NCBI RefSeq assembly: GCF_026309355.1 | Contig: NZ_JAPJZK010000001.1 | Coordinates: forward strand, 1,674,001-1,738,000 | Origin: Spartinivicinus marinus | GTDB lineage: Bacteria > Pseudomonadota > Gammaproteobacteria > Pseudomonadales > Zooshikellaceae | Direction of reading: 5' to 3' | Length of the DNA: 64,000 nt | In this document: positions 56,135-64,000 of the stretch, in pieces | Numbering within the stretch: the first letter of the stretch is position 1 | How the letters are laid out: the number at the start of each line of letters is the position of its first letter | The notes under the pieces: model-generated | Seen by the model: the letters and a program-made list of their open reading frames with translations, nothing else | The model's database searches: none | What the model was told of the DNA's origin: nothing | Position numbers and translations under genes: made by a program

Positions 56135-56815
56135 ATGCCAGCAAAAAACCTATTATCAAGTATGTTTGGGCGGTCGCCGATAGGTCCAATTCAGCAGCAC
56201 ATTGCTAAAGTACACGAATGTGCTACACAGTTGGTGCCTTTTATTAATGCGGCTATGAGTGATAACTGGGAAGAAGCTGCCAAAATTCAAGCAGATATTG
56301 CCAACCTGGAAGGTGAAGCGGATGTTTTGAAAAAAGAAATCCGCTTGTCATTGCCTAAAAGCTTATTTCTACCTGTACCTCGTACTGATTTATTAGACAT
56401 CATTACAGTACAAGATAAAGTTGCTAATCGCGCAAAAGATATTGCTGGACTGATGCTAGGCCGCCAAATGTCTATTCCTACCGAGCTGCAACCAGAGTTT
56501 AAAGATTATATAGCCCGCTCCGTAGACACCTCGGCTCAAGCACTGAAAGCCATGAGTGAATTAGATGAACTGGTCGAAACTGGCTTTTCCGGCAGAGAAG
56601 TTGATATCGTTGAAAAAATGATTGAAGACCTGGACGCCATTGAAAGTGATACGGACAAAATTCAAGTTGCCATCAGAGCAAAATTATTCCAACTCGAAAA
56701 ACAATTACCTCCAGTAGATGTAATGTTCCTTTATAAAATCATCGACTGGATCGGGGACCTTGCCGACAGAGCCTCTAGAGTAGGTAGCCACCTACAATTA
56801 TTACTTGCCCGTTAA
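56135..56815 (+). CDS. DUF47/PhoU-like phosphate transport regulator
   Basis: A 226-residue all-helical protein of the TIGR00153/DUF47 family, related to PhoU. Visible segments are FGRSPIGPIQQHIAKVHECATQLVPFINAA, LEGEADVLKKEIRLSLPKSLFLPVPRTDLLDIITVQDKVANRAKDIAGLMLGRQ, IEDLDAIESDTDKIQVAIRAKLFQLE. These proteins accompany Pit-type phosphate permeases and are thought to regulate them. ATG 56135 is preferred over the TTG at 56126. The pit gene follows after 24 bases. Confidence 0.92.
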   Translation: MPAKNLLSSMFGRSPIGPIQQHIAKVHECATQLVPFINAAMSDNWEEAAKIQADIANLEGEADVLKKEIRLSLPKSLFLPVPRTDLLDIITVQDKVANRAKDIAGLMLGRQMSIPTELQPEFKDYIARSVDTSAQALKAMSELDELVETGFSGREVDIVEKMIEDLDAIESDTDKIQVAIRAKLFQLEKQLPPVDVMFLYKIIDWIGDLADRASRVGSHLQLLLAR

Positions 56816-56839
56816 ACACTAAGACACCGGAAAGAAACA

Positions 56840-58111
56840 ATGGAAATCATTGCTGAATACGGCCTGCTATTTATGGGCATGGCCTGCGTTTTTGGCTTTT
56901 TCATGGCTTGGGGGGTTGGTGCCAACGATGTGGCTAACGCGATGGGAACATCAGTTGGCTCGAAGGCACTAACAGTAAAACAAGCAATTTTAATTGCTAT
57001 GATTTTTGAGTTTGCAGGTGCCTATTTAGCTGGCGGCTCAGTTACCTCGACTATTCGAAAAGGCATTATCGACCCATCCACTCCTGAACTATTAGCCAAT
57101 CCTGATTTATTAGTTTACGGTATGTTAGCAGCACTGCTTGCTGCAGGTACCTGGCTATTAGTCGCTACTATGTTTGGCTGGCCTGTCTCAACCACTCACT
57201 CTATCGTAGGAGCCATCGTTGGCTTCGCTGCTGTAGGCATTTCGGTTGAAGTGGTGAACTGGGGGAAAGTCGGCACCATTGCCGCTAGCTGGGTAGTCTC
57301 CCCCCTACTCTCAGGTACCATTGCCTTTGGTATATTTATGAGTGTCCAGCGGCTTATTCTCAACACTGATAATCCCTTCCAAAATGCTAAAAAATACGTG
57401 CCTATATACATGTTCTTAGTGGGCTTCATGATTGCCATGGTCACACTAGTCAAAGGTTTGAAGCATATTGGCTTGGATCTCAGCTATGGCCAAAGTGCGA
57501 TCATTGCTCTACTTGTTGGCGCCGTAATTATGCTGCTTGGCAAGTCACTATTGAGCAAAGTGAAAGAAGACCCTAAGGCTGATGAAAAATTTCACTTCAG
57601 CAGTGTAGAAAAAGTATTTGGCGTACTCATGGTTTTCACCGCCTGTGCCATGGCGTTTGCCCACGGTTCTAATGATGTTGCTAATGCTGTAGGACCGTTA
57701 GCTGCTGTAGTTGGTGTTGTGAAGTCTGGTGGAGAAATCGTATCCAAAACCAGTATGCCCTGGTGGATTTTATTACTGGGTGGCTTAGGGATTGTGGTTG
57801 GCTTAGCTACTTACGGCTATCGGGTAATGCAAACCATTGGTAAACACATTACTGAGCTGACACCAAGCCGTGGCTTTGCTGCTGAATTAGCTGCAGCAAC
57901 CACTGTTGTACTAGCATCTGGTACCGGCCTACCCATCTCTACAACACACACGTTAGTTGGTGCTGTATTAGGGGTTGGCTTTGCTAGAGGAATTGGCGCT
58001 CTGAACTTGCGGGTTATTGGTAATATCTTTATTTCTTGGATAGTTACTTTACCAGCAGGTGCTGGCCTGGCAATTTTATTCTTCTATATTTTCGAAAGTC
58101 TTTTTACTTAA
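56840..58111 (+). CDS. low-affinity inorganic phosphate permease (Pit family)
   Basis: A 423-residue PHO4/PiT transporter with about ten transmembrane helices in two inverted halves. Each half carries the family signature: GANDVANAMGTSVGSKALTV near residue 29 and AHGSNDVANAVGPLAAVVG near 273. PVSTTHSIVGAIVGF and PISTTHTLVGAVLGVG also repeat. It probably imports metal-phosphate with protons. It is co-transcribed with the DUF47 gene. An inverted repeat at 58157-58178 follows. Confidence 0.94.
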   Translation: MEIIAEYGLLFMGMACVFGFFMAWGVGANDVANAMGTSVGSKALTVKQAILIAMIFEFAGAYLAGGSVTSTIRKGIIDPSTPELLANPDLLVYGMLAALLAAGTWLLVATMFGWPVSTTHSIVGAIVGFAAVGISVEVVNWGKVGTIAASWVVSPLLSGTIAFGIFMSVQRLILNTDNPFQNAKKYVPIYMFLVGFMIAMVTLVKGLKHIGLDLSYGQSAIIALLVGAVIMLLGKSLLSKVKEDPKADEKFHFSSVEKVFGVLMVFTACAMAFAHGSNDVANAVGPLAAVVGVVKSGGEIVSKTSMPWWILLLGGLGIVVGLATYGYRVMQTIGKHITELTPSRGFAAELAAATTVVLASGTGLPISTTHTLVGAVLGVGFARGIGALNLRVIGNIFISWIVTLPAGAGLAILFFYIFESLFT

Positions 58112-58156
58112 GCTGTTTTCCACTATAGCCAATAAGGTAAAAGCAAAATTAAGTAT

Positions 58157-58178
58157 GCATGCAGTGAAGGCTGCATGC
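58157..58178. terminator. inverted repeat between convergent pit and uspA genes
   Basis: GCATGCAG (58157-58164), loop TGAAGG, CTGCATGC (58171-58178): a perfect 8-bp stem in the 103-base gap. There is no clear T-run, so termination is probable but not certain. Confidence 0.45.
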
Positions 58179-58214
58179 TTGCACGCCTTCTGACTTTAAC
58201 TAAGCCCTAATCTA

Positions 58215-58628
58215 CTACCTGACTAAAAATACTGACATATGGGCATGGGTAGCCACATAGTTACCATGAGCATGAAAAAGGTTTTCCCAGAAACCAGGAA
58301 CATGGGAAGCCATAATAACCAGGTCAGCTTCAATTGCCTCTCCCGCATCACTCAACAACCTATCAAGGTCCGCAGCTGGGTCTGAAGCAGTAATTGGATG
58401 TCCGAACCCTTTCACACCATAAGTACTGTTCTGCATAGCAACAAACTCATCCAGCTTTTTGGCAAAAACCTCAGGGTTACGTGCCAGTTCGCTAGGTAAA
58501 GAACCCGTTACTGACACATAGTAGACTTCAGCACCATATAACTTTGCAAGATCTGCAGCAGCCTGTAATGCCTTACCCATTTTGTCTAGGTGAGTCAGGT
58601 CAATGGGAACCATAATTTTGGTATACAT
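58215..58628 (-). CDS. universal stress protein
   Basis: A 137-residue single UspA domain. It starts MYTKIMVPIDLTHLDKMGKALQAAADLAKLYGAEVYYVSVTG and ends EAIEADLVIMASHVPGFWENLFHAHGNYVATHAHMSVFLVR. The usual ATP-binding G-2x-G-9x-G(S/T) pattern is not evident (SHVPGFWENLFHAHGNYVATH), so it may bind nucleotide weakly or not at all. ATG 58628 is chosen for GGAGGAG eight bases upstream. It is convergent with the phosphate permease and divergent from nhaD. Confidence 0.88.
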   Translation of the reverse strand: MYTKIMVPIDLTHLDKMGKALQAAADLAKLYGAEVYYVSVTGSLPSELARNPEVFAKKLDEFVAMQNSTYGVKGFGHPITASDPAADLDRLLSDAGEAIEADLVIMASHVPGFWENLFHAHGNYVATHAHMSVFLVR

Positions 58629-58820
58629 TGCAGTCTCCTCCACCTTGATTCAGGGAACGCTACTTAAAAGGTAGATACCCTGACTGTTGGCAGCAAGCCA
58701 GATACTTGCTTAAGGGCGCCTCTAATATTACAGCGAGGGCTAAGCTAGTTTAAACTATCTACTTTTTTATAACCCATGTCCTGATAATTAAGACTTTCCA
58801 AGAAAAAGGAAACAGTAGTT

Positions 58821-60071
58821 ATGTGGTTGCACTATGCAGTAATTGGCTTGGCACTACTGGCCCTTCTAGGTGTTGTTCTAGAAGAAGTAATACATATCAA
58901 CAAAGCCAAAATTACCCTTTTTCTTGGCGCCCTGGCCTGGATTCTACTCTTTGTTTCAAATCATGGTGGGCCTGAAAATCAGGAGACAATTATTCATGGT
59001 CTGGAAAGCAATATTGCCGAAATAGCCAGTCTTTGGCTTTTCTTACTGGCAGCGATGACCTTTGTTGCTTACCTCAACAAAAAGGGCATGATTGAAAACC
59101 TAATTTACCTGTTCCTCCCTAAGCAGGTTTCTGAGCGAAAACTGTTATTTTTAACTGGCTTGTTTTGTTTTATTTTTTCGTCCCTGGCCGACAATATCAC
59201 AGCAACCCTAGTCTCCGTCACCCTGATTCTTTCCTTACGCATGGATACGGCAAAAACCCTACGGTTTGCTGCCCTACTAGTTTTTGCTGTTAATTCTGGC
59301 GGTGTGGCCTTGATTACTGGTGATGTGACCACCCTCATGATATTCCTACAAGATAAAGTAGAAATACTGGATTTATTAATGCTGAGTATGCCGTCCTTTG
59401 TTGCTGTTATGTTTATGGCAACCATACTAAGCCTGGGACTTTCGGGAGAAGTCACGGTGCAGCAGCATCGCGCTGAAGTGCGCAGTGTGGATATCATCAT
59501 CGCTTGTGTATTTCTCTCTACAATCGTAGGCACAATTATTCTGAATGTTGCCTACCAGATCCCCCCCGTACTCACTTTTCTGTTTGGATTATCAATCATG
59601 TTTCTGGTAGCTCGCTTTTTCAATGATGATATTGAAAATGACCCTATTCTCGAATATATCCGCTCCATTGAATTCGAAGCCCTGCTGTTTTTCTTAGGTA
59701 TTTTATTACTTGTAGGGGCTCTGAAAGAAATAAATGTATTAGAGTCTCTGCTATCAATGTACTCATTGGCATCACCACTAGTAGCAAACTATTTGATGGG
59801 GCTATTATCTGCCTGTATTGATAACGTTCCCCTTACCGCTGCACTACTAAAATCTGGCATTACTATGACCAAAGCAGAATGGCTAGGACTAACTTATGCT
59901 GTTGGTGTTGGAGGTTCACTGCTCATTATCGGTTCTGCTGCAGGCATAGTGGCAATGTCAAAAATACCAGGTCTTACCTTTGGCAAATACGCCCGTTATG
60001 GACTGGCATTGTTGGGGGCATACTCGGTTGGCTATGCAGGGGTATATTTGCTGGCAAATTATGTAATATAA
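58821..60071 (+). CDS. nhaD: Na+/H+ antiporter, NhaD family
   Basis: A 416-residue polytopic protein with about eleven to twelve membrane helices: VIGLALLALLGVVLEEVIHINKAKITLFLGALAWI, SSLADNITATLVSVTLILSLRM, NSGGVALITGDVTTLMIF, and in the second half LSACIDNVPLTAALLKSG with GVGGSLLIIGSAAGIVAMSK. The paired DNITAT and DNVPLTA motifs are typical of the NhaD/ArsB ion transporter superfamily. It probably exports sodium, which fits a marine host. AAGGAAA precedes ATG 58821. Confidence 0.92.
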   Translation: MWLHYAVIGLALLALLGVVLEEVIHINKAKITLFLGALAWILLFVSNHGGPENQETIIHGLESNIAEIASLWLFLLAAMTFVAYLNKKGMIENLIYLFLPKQVSERKLLFLTGLFCFIFSSLADNITATLVSVTLILSLRMDTAKTLRFAALLVFAVNSGGVALITGDVTTLMIFLQDKVEILDLLMLSMPSFVAVMFMATILSLGLSGEVTVQQHRAEVRSVDIIIACVFLSTIVGTIILNVAYQIPPVLTFLFGLSIMFLVARFFNDDIENDPILEYIRSIEFEALLFFLGILLLVGALKEINVLESLLSMYSLASPLVANYLMGLLSACIDNVPLTAALLKSGITMTKAEWLGLTYAVGVGGSLLIIGSAAGIVAMSKIPGLTFGKYARYGLALLGAYSVGYAGVYLLANYVI

Positions 60072-60080
60072 ATTACAATC

Positions 60081-60113
60081 GGGGAAAAGGCTAACTCACT
60101 ATTCCTTTTCCCC
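60081..60113. terminator. hairpin after nhaD
   Basis: GGGGAAAAGG (60081-60090) and CCTTTTCCCC (60104-60113) form a perfect 10-bp stem. The T-run is missing, so it may work as a rho-assisted or bidirectional stop between nhaD and the convergent repeat protein. Confidence 0.55.
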
Positions 60114-60148
60114 AAAGAACAATTGCCCACTAATGAGCAATAGACTTT

Positions 60149-60901
60149 TTATGTCAGCGTTGTGAAAATAACGGATACGCTTGTGTAATTAATTCTATTA
60201 TCAGGGAATGTCATATCCTTAATAAGCGTACCATCAGTGTTGTAGTTATAAATATGATTGGCTGAAGACAAGTACAAATCATTATTTGGCCCTGCAGCAA
60301 TACCGCTGATATTAAAGCCAGTATTCTTATAAGATAATTGATTAAGTGCCAAGTCACGTATGGTAAACCCTTCCTGGGAGCCATTATAAGATGCATAAAC
60401 TCGCTCACCTATAACGGTAACATCAGTGTAATTAATAGAACTGATGGGAAACTCCATGTCTTTTATTAAAGTACCATCTGTCTTGTAGTGATAAATATGG
60501 TTACCAGCAGCAACATAGACATCATTATTTGGGCCCGCAGCAATACCACTGGCTTTTACACCTGTATTAAAATAAGACAACTGGTTCAGATTCAAGTCAC
60601 GAACAGTGACACCTAATTGAGAGCCTTCATAAGCAGCATACACTCTGTCGCCTTTAACAATAACACTGGTATAATTGATGCCACCATCAGGAAAGGTCAT
60701 ATCCCTAATTAACTTCCCGCTGTTATTATAGTGAAATATATGGTTATTTGAAGTTAAATACACATCATTATCAGGGCCTGCAGCAATACCGCTGAAGTTA
60801 AAATCTGTGCCAACAAAAGACAGCTGATTTAACTGAAAGTCACGTATGGTAAAGCCTCTTTGTGAGCCATTATAAGATGCGTAGACATTGTTATTATTCA
60901 T
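60149..60901 (-). CDS. three-repeat beta-propeller-like protein
   Basis: A 250-residue protein made of three tandem repeats of about 80 residues. Each contains VYASYNGSQxGFTIRDLxLNQLSY, SGIAAGPNNDVYLxSxNHIYHYNxDGTLIKDM and a closing FPxxxINYTSVxV strand. GPNNDVY and the short beta strands suggest NHL or propeller-like blades; three repeats of two blades could close a six-bladed ring. There is no signal peptide from ATG 60901 (AAGGAT upstream). It lies downstream of nhaD on the opposite strand. Function unknown. Confidence 0.65.
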   Translation of the reverse strand: MNNNNVYASYNGSQRGFTIRDFQLNQLSFVGTDFNFSGIAAGPDNDVYLTSNNHIFHYNNSGKLIRDMTFPDGGINYTSVIVKGDRVYAAYEGSQLGVTVRDLNLNQLSYFNTGVKASGIAAGPNNDVYVAAGNHIYHYKTDGTLIKDMEFPISSINYTDVTVIGERVYASYNGSQEGFTIRDLALNQLSYKNTGFNISGIAAGPNNDLYLSSANHIYNYNTDGTLIKDMTFPDNRINYTSVSVIFTTLT

Positions 60902-61113
60902 GCTTGATATCCTTATCAATCCTTTTAACTGTTTTATACAGCTACTTTTATATACCAGCTACTTCATACCTGCTATGGTGATATCTAATCTCAACCTTTT
61001 TGTTAACCAAAGATTTAATAAAATGAAATAACTGGGTGCAATACAATCTTACACCAGTTTTATAAAATTATCTCATAAAAAAGTTGACTGATTTATTACA
61101 CCCTAACAATTAA

Positions 61114-61690
61114 TCAAACAGAAATAGTAACACATTTTACTGGATCAAAATGAGGGTTTTCCTCACCTGGGTAGCCTTTGGGATTACATAGTATTCGACA
61201 GTTTCCTAGTTTATAGTCAACGCTATTATGCAAATGGCCATGAATCCAACAAGTTGGTTGATGCCTTAGTATTAAGATTTCCAAGTCAGATACATAGGCC
61301 GCAGTGGTTATATCTTCCCGCTTATGTGCAGGAGCTGACATTGATAACCAGCAATTCTTGGGTCACCAAATAACTCAAAATTAGTCCACAATGTACACCC
61401 TAAAAAGTTAACTCCATTAATCGTGACATAACTATTTTCCAGTACCTGTATATTTGTAGCTTTAGTTTTGTCTTTCAGTTTCCCAATTAATTTAGGGTAT
61501 GCATTGCCGTAAACTCGTGATTACCCAAAATATAAATTACAGGTTTATCAGTTATATTTTTTGCTGCCCAATCGACTCCATGCTCTTTCGTGTGAATATC
61601 CCCAGCTAAAACGACAACATCAGCATCACAGGACTCATATTGATAATATTTAAACTCAACATGCAAATCACTTAATATTTGTACCTTCAT
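61114..61690 (-). pseudogene. decayed calcineurin-like metallophosphoesterase
   Basis: Read from ATG 61690 the first 67 codons give SDLHVEF, LAGDIH and YILGNHEF, the first three metal motifs of a metallophosphoesterase. One missing base near 61511 then throws the frame to a stop at 61487. In the shifted frame the sequence continues sensibly (YGNAYPKLIGKL ... GVNFLGCTLWTNFELFGDPRIAGYQCQ). It next jumps near 61341 to a third frame (SAPAHKREDITTAAYVSDLE ... CWIHGHLHNS ... NPKGYPGEENPHFDP). The middle region with the expected HH motif is missing. Two independent lesions make it a pseudogene. Confidence 0.8.
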
Positions 61691-61748
61691 TTGATGTTTA
61701 CTATCACTTTAAATCTAGCTAATTAAACTAAAACAGCAGAAGATTTAA

Positions 61749-62036
61749 TCACAAGTCATCACTTCTATAACGAACCCAGTCGCCCCCTATAAAGCTCCGT
61801 TCAGCGCACCAACCTGGAGGCAAGTCAGCAATACTGAGTAATGTATTGTCTGTTGATATAACCTCTGCCATCCCTACTAACATTAAGTCTTCAGAAGCAT
61901 TAGTAATACCACAAGTAAACGCCCATGAGTGATCTTCAGAGTAATGCACCACTGAAAGCACTGGTAAATGTTTCACCATTACTTGTCGTGTAGTAACAGT
62001 AACAACATTCTCTAACTGATCAAAAGGCCAATTCAT
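61749..62036 (-). CDS. small conserved-looking hypothetical protein
   Basis: A 95-residue cytoplasmic protein. MNWPFDQLENVVTVTTRQVM, HYSEDHSWAFTCG, LVGMAEVISTDNTLLSIADLPPGWCAERSFIGGDWVRY. The TTRQVM and ADLPPGW segments recall a family of small uncharacterised proteins I have seen in many Proteobacteria, but I cannot name it. The Shine-Dalgarno is weak (GGAA). It stands alone between the phosphoesterase remnant and the divergent M50 protease gene. Confidence 0.55.
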   Translation of the reverse strand: MNWPFDQLENVVTVTTRQVMVKHLPVLSVVHYSEDHSWAFTCGITNASEDLMLVGMAEVISTDNTLLSIADLPPGWCAERSFIGGDWVRYRSDDL

Positions 62037-62254
62037 GAGAAGTATTCCATAAGCTTAGTTAAACATACATTTTGAATAAAATAGGCTAAGAGGTTCAATA
62101 AGAGTATGTACAGCGAATCCAGCAATCAAGCCATACCCCCCACCACAATTAATTTTTAGGTGAAGAATAAAGCAGTTTATACTCTTCGCAAAGAGTATAG
62201 TTGCAAGATATGAGTATAAGGTCATAATTCCCTAGTTTGCAAAGAGAGTCGCGT

Positions 62255-63337
62255 GTGGAAATTTTAAACTTAAAGCTACTCGGGCGCCCCTTAAGGTTAG
62301 AGGGTACAATGTCTGGCTGGCAACGGCTGTATTGGGATCATCAAGTTGTCTCAGAAGTGGCTGCAACAACTGAAGCAGATGGTAACGCAACCCATATTTT
62401 TGAGCTACATGGTGAGCAAGGAGTTATCAAGTGTTACATTTCAGTGAGTATAAACTGGCACCCATTTGAAGTTAGCTATAGCGTTACTATTAATGATCAA
62501 ATAGTTGATGAAGGAAAGCGATCTCTACAGGATCTAGAGCATTCAGCACCACAAGAAGTCATGCCAATCAAGAAGGAGCTTAACTTGGTAGGGTTAGCCT
62601 CACTGGGCTTTAAGCTGTTCAAAAGTGCCAAAGTAATTAAGGTGGTGTTAGCAGGTGCTAGCGTTGCTGCCTATTCCTGGTTTTTTTCTTTACAGTTTGC
62701 CCTTGCATTGATCGCTTGTTTAGTGTTTCACGAATATGGTCATATTAGAGCGATGAAATACTTTGGGATGAAGACCAAAGGTATATATTTAATCCCTTTT
62801 TTTGGCGGGCTTGCGTTAGGTGATGATAAAATAAATACCCGCTGGCAAGATGTTGTTATTTCTATAATGGGTCCAAGTTTTGGTTTATTTTTATCCATAG
62901 TGTGTTTGATTTTATACAAACTAACAGGAGAAATATTTTTTGCTGGTTTAGCTGGCTTTAACGCGCTTTTAAACTTATTTAACCTATTACCCATACTTCC
63001 ACTTGATGGAGGTCATATATTAAAAAGCATCAGTTTTTCGATGGACAGCAAAGTGGGTATTGCAGCTTGCGCCTTAGGCGCCGCGCTGGGTGTATTTTTG
63101 AGTTATCAGTTAGGGCTAGCTTTACTTGGTTTTTTATTGCTAATCGGAAGCGTTGAAATATTAGCCGAATGGCGGTTAAGGCATGAAAGCAGGTTATATC
63201 CACTTGATGGTTATGGACAACTATTTTCACTGATTTGGTATTTACTAACTGTAAGCAGTTTAATTGGTATCATTTGGTACTTGTCAGGAACTGGAGATGC
63301 CTTACTGGGGCTACCATTGCAAGTGCTACAAAGCTAA
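62255..63337 (+). CDS. M50 (site-2-protease-like) membrane metalloprotease
   Basis: A 360-residue protein. The N-terminal soluble beta domain (about 1-110) with EGTMSGWQRLYWDHQVVSE and HIFELHGEQGVIKCYISV resembles FAIM-like repeats. Then come five to six membrane helices. The zinc motif HEYGH lies in ALIACLVFHEYGHIRAMKYFGMKTKGI, and the third ligand in LLPILPLDGGHILKSI, as in S2P/FtsEX-independent M50B enzymes. GTG 62255 is preferred: AGAGAG lies six bases upstream and no ATG precedes residue 19. A TTG at 62237 is the longer option. Substrate unknown; intramembrane cleavage is inferred. Confidence 0.82.
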   Translation: MEILNLKLLGRPLRLEGTMSGWQRLYWDHQVVSEVAATTEADGNATHIFELHGEQGVIKCYISVSINWHPFEVSYSVTINDQIVDEGKRSLQDLEHSAPQEVMPIKKELNLVGLASLGFKLFKSAKVIKVVLAGASVAAYSWFFSLQFALALIACLVFHEYGHIRAMKYFGMKTKGIYLIPFFGGLALGDDKINTRWQDVVISIMGPSFGLFLSIVCLILYKLTGEIFFAGLAGFNALLNLFNLLPILPLDGGHILKSISFSMDSKVGIAACALGAALGVFLSYQLGLALLGFLLLIGSVEILAEWRLRHESRLYPLDGYGQLFSLIWYLLTVSSLIGIIWYLSGTGDALLGLPLQVLQS

Positions 63338-63540
63338 CTTTTTATAGACAATATTACTCTATAGGTAGTTATTCATAATATATAACTACCTAAGTAATTG
63401 TTTAATTTGAGTTTTTCAACTAACCAAGTCACTTATAAAGTGTTACATACTCTCAAAGCCTCCTTAACAATTTCAAATAAATAACTAGCATTAGCTAAAA
63501 TTGACAGAATACTGACTTTAAAATAAAGACATTATTATCA

Positions 63541-64000
63541 ATGATAAAGTGGTGGTGGCAGCTTATAGTAGTTTTATTCCTATGTTGTTCCCTCGCATCA
63601 GCAGATAAAATTATTCTTGCCACCGATTATTGGTGCCCCATTAGTTGTGAGCCTAAAAGTAACCAAGAAGGCTTCATGATTGATATAGCAAGAAGAGTTT
63701 TTGCCAAGCATGGGCATCAGATTGAATACCAAGTAATGCCATGGAACAGAACCCTTAGCATGGTTAGATCAGGTAAAATTCATGGTGCAGTTGGTCCTTA
63801 TATTGAAGACTGTCCTGATTTTATTTTTCCAGAAAATGAACTAGCAATGATTGGTTTTTCAGTTTATGTAAAAAGTGAAAATTCTTGGATTTACAGTAGT
63901 ATTTCATCACTAAAAGAAGTGCGTTTAGGTGTTGCAGCAAACTACTCTTATGGACAGGAACTGGACCTCTATATAGAAAAACACAAAACCAATAGAAAAA
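63541..64000 (+). CDS. periplasmic solute-binding protein, family 3 (5' part, cut by window edge)
   Basis: From ATG 63541 the frame is open to the window end. A signal peptide (IKWWWQLIVVLFLCCSLASA) is followed by DKIILATDYWCPISCEP, GFMIDIARRVFAKHGHQIEYQVMPWNRTLSMVRSGKIHGAVGPYIEDC and GFSVYVKS. This is the start of a SBP_bac_3-type amino-acid-binding lobe (lobe 1 and the crossover). Orphan versions of this family without transport genes are common in such marine bacteria; the downstream neighbours are not visible. Confidence 0.88.
   Translation, partial: MIKWWWQLIVVLFLCCSLASADKIILATDYWCPISCEPKSNQEGFMIDIARRVFAKHGHQIEYQVMPWNRTLSMVRSGKIHGAVGPYIEDCPDFIFPENELAMIGFSVYVKSENSWIYSSISSLKEVRLGVAANYSYGQELDLYIEKHKTNRK

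Noticed and set aside
1-64000. CRISPR arrays, tRNA or rRNA genes
   Set aside because: No regularly spaced direct repeats, cloverleaf tRNA with conserved TTC loop or rRNA signature was seen on reading both strands.

Overview
The window reads as the chromosome of a marine-type gammaproteobacterium with fairly AT-rich DNA. From 1 to about 36.8 kb, gene content and order match the Pseudomonas aeruginosa lipopolysaccharide (LPS) core locus: waaA, an FAD oxidoreductase/aldo-keto reductase module, hldE, msbA, waaL, dnpA, mig-14, wapH, a carbamoyltransferase, several sugar kinases, waaP, waaG, waaC, waaF, ilvE, glnE, aceE, aceF. The secreted-protease set and AT-rich codon use suggest a relative of Zooshikella, Spartinivicinus or Hahella rather than Pseudomonas. 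That placement is an inference from memory, not a search.

Layout. 1-309: start of waaA (minus). 609-3502: a tightly overlapping three-gene plus-strand module flanked by two related hairpin-rich repeats. 3729-6939: hldE and msbA (minus). 7148-12953: a plus-strand, visibly AT-richer operon with a kinase-like protein, rmlBACD (dTDP-L-rhamnose) and two glycosyltransferase-type genes. It meets head-on, 4 bp apart, a long minus-strand LPS core/O-antigen operon (12958-28002). 28097-32019: ilvE and glnE. 32450-36750: aceE-aceF, preceded by a striking nested dyad and closed by a perfect terminator.

36.8-50.3 kb is an accessory island of secreted hydrolases. It holds an M28 aminopeptidase and an M4 thermolysin-like protease, both ending in a ricin-type lectin domain, and two metzincin proteases with C-terminal jelly-roll-like domains. 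Each metzincin is preceded by a gene for a membrane-anchored partner that looks like a detached prodomain or chaperone. One metzincin has the intact HELGH site. The other has HQLGH, which is a natural Glu-to-Gln change at the catalytic base. The island also carries a pseudo-receiver/CheB-N-like protein, a 51-residue membrane or secreted peptide too short for routine ORF calling, and a broken trypsin-PPC gene.

50.4-64 kb holds housekeeping and transport genes: a TPR-like periplasmic protein, NfeD and an SPFH slipin, a GspE/PilB-type ATPase, a CYTH phosphatase, a DUF47 protein with a PitA-type phosphate permease, UspA and NhaD. Further on are a three-repeat propeller-like protein, a decayed metallophosphoesterase, an M50 membrane protease and the start of a SBP_bac_3 protein. 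A 164-bp MITE-like element with 19-bp terminal inverted repeats and a TTA duplication lies at 54831-54994. I saw no rRNA, tRNA or CRISPR array.
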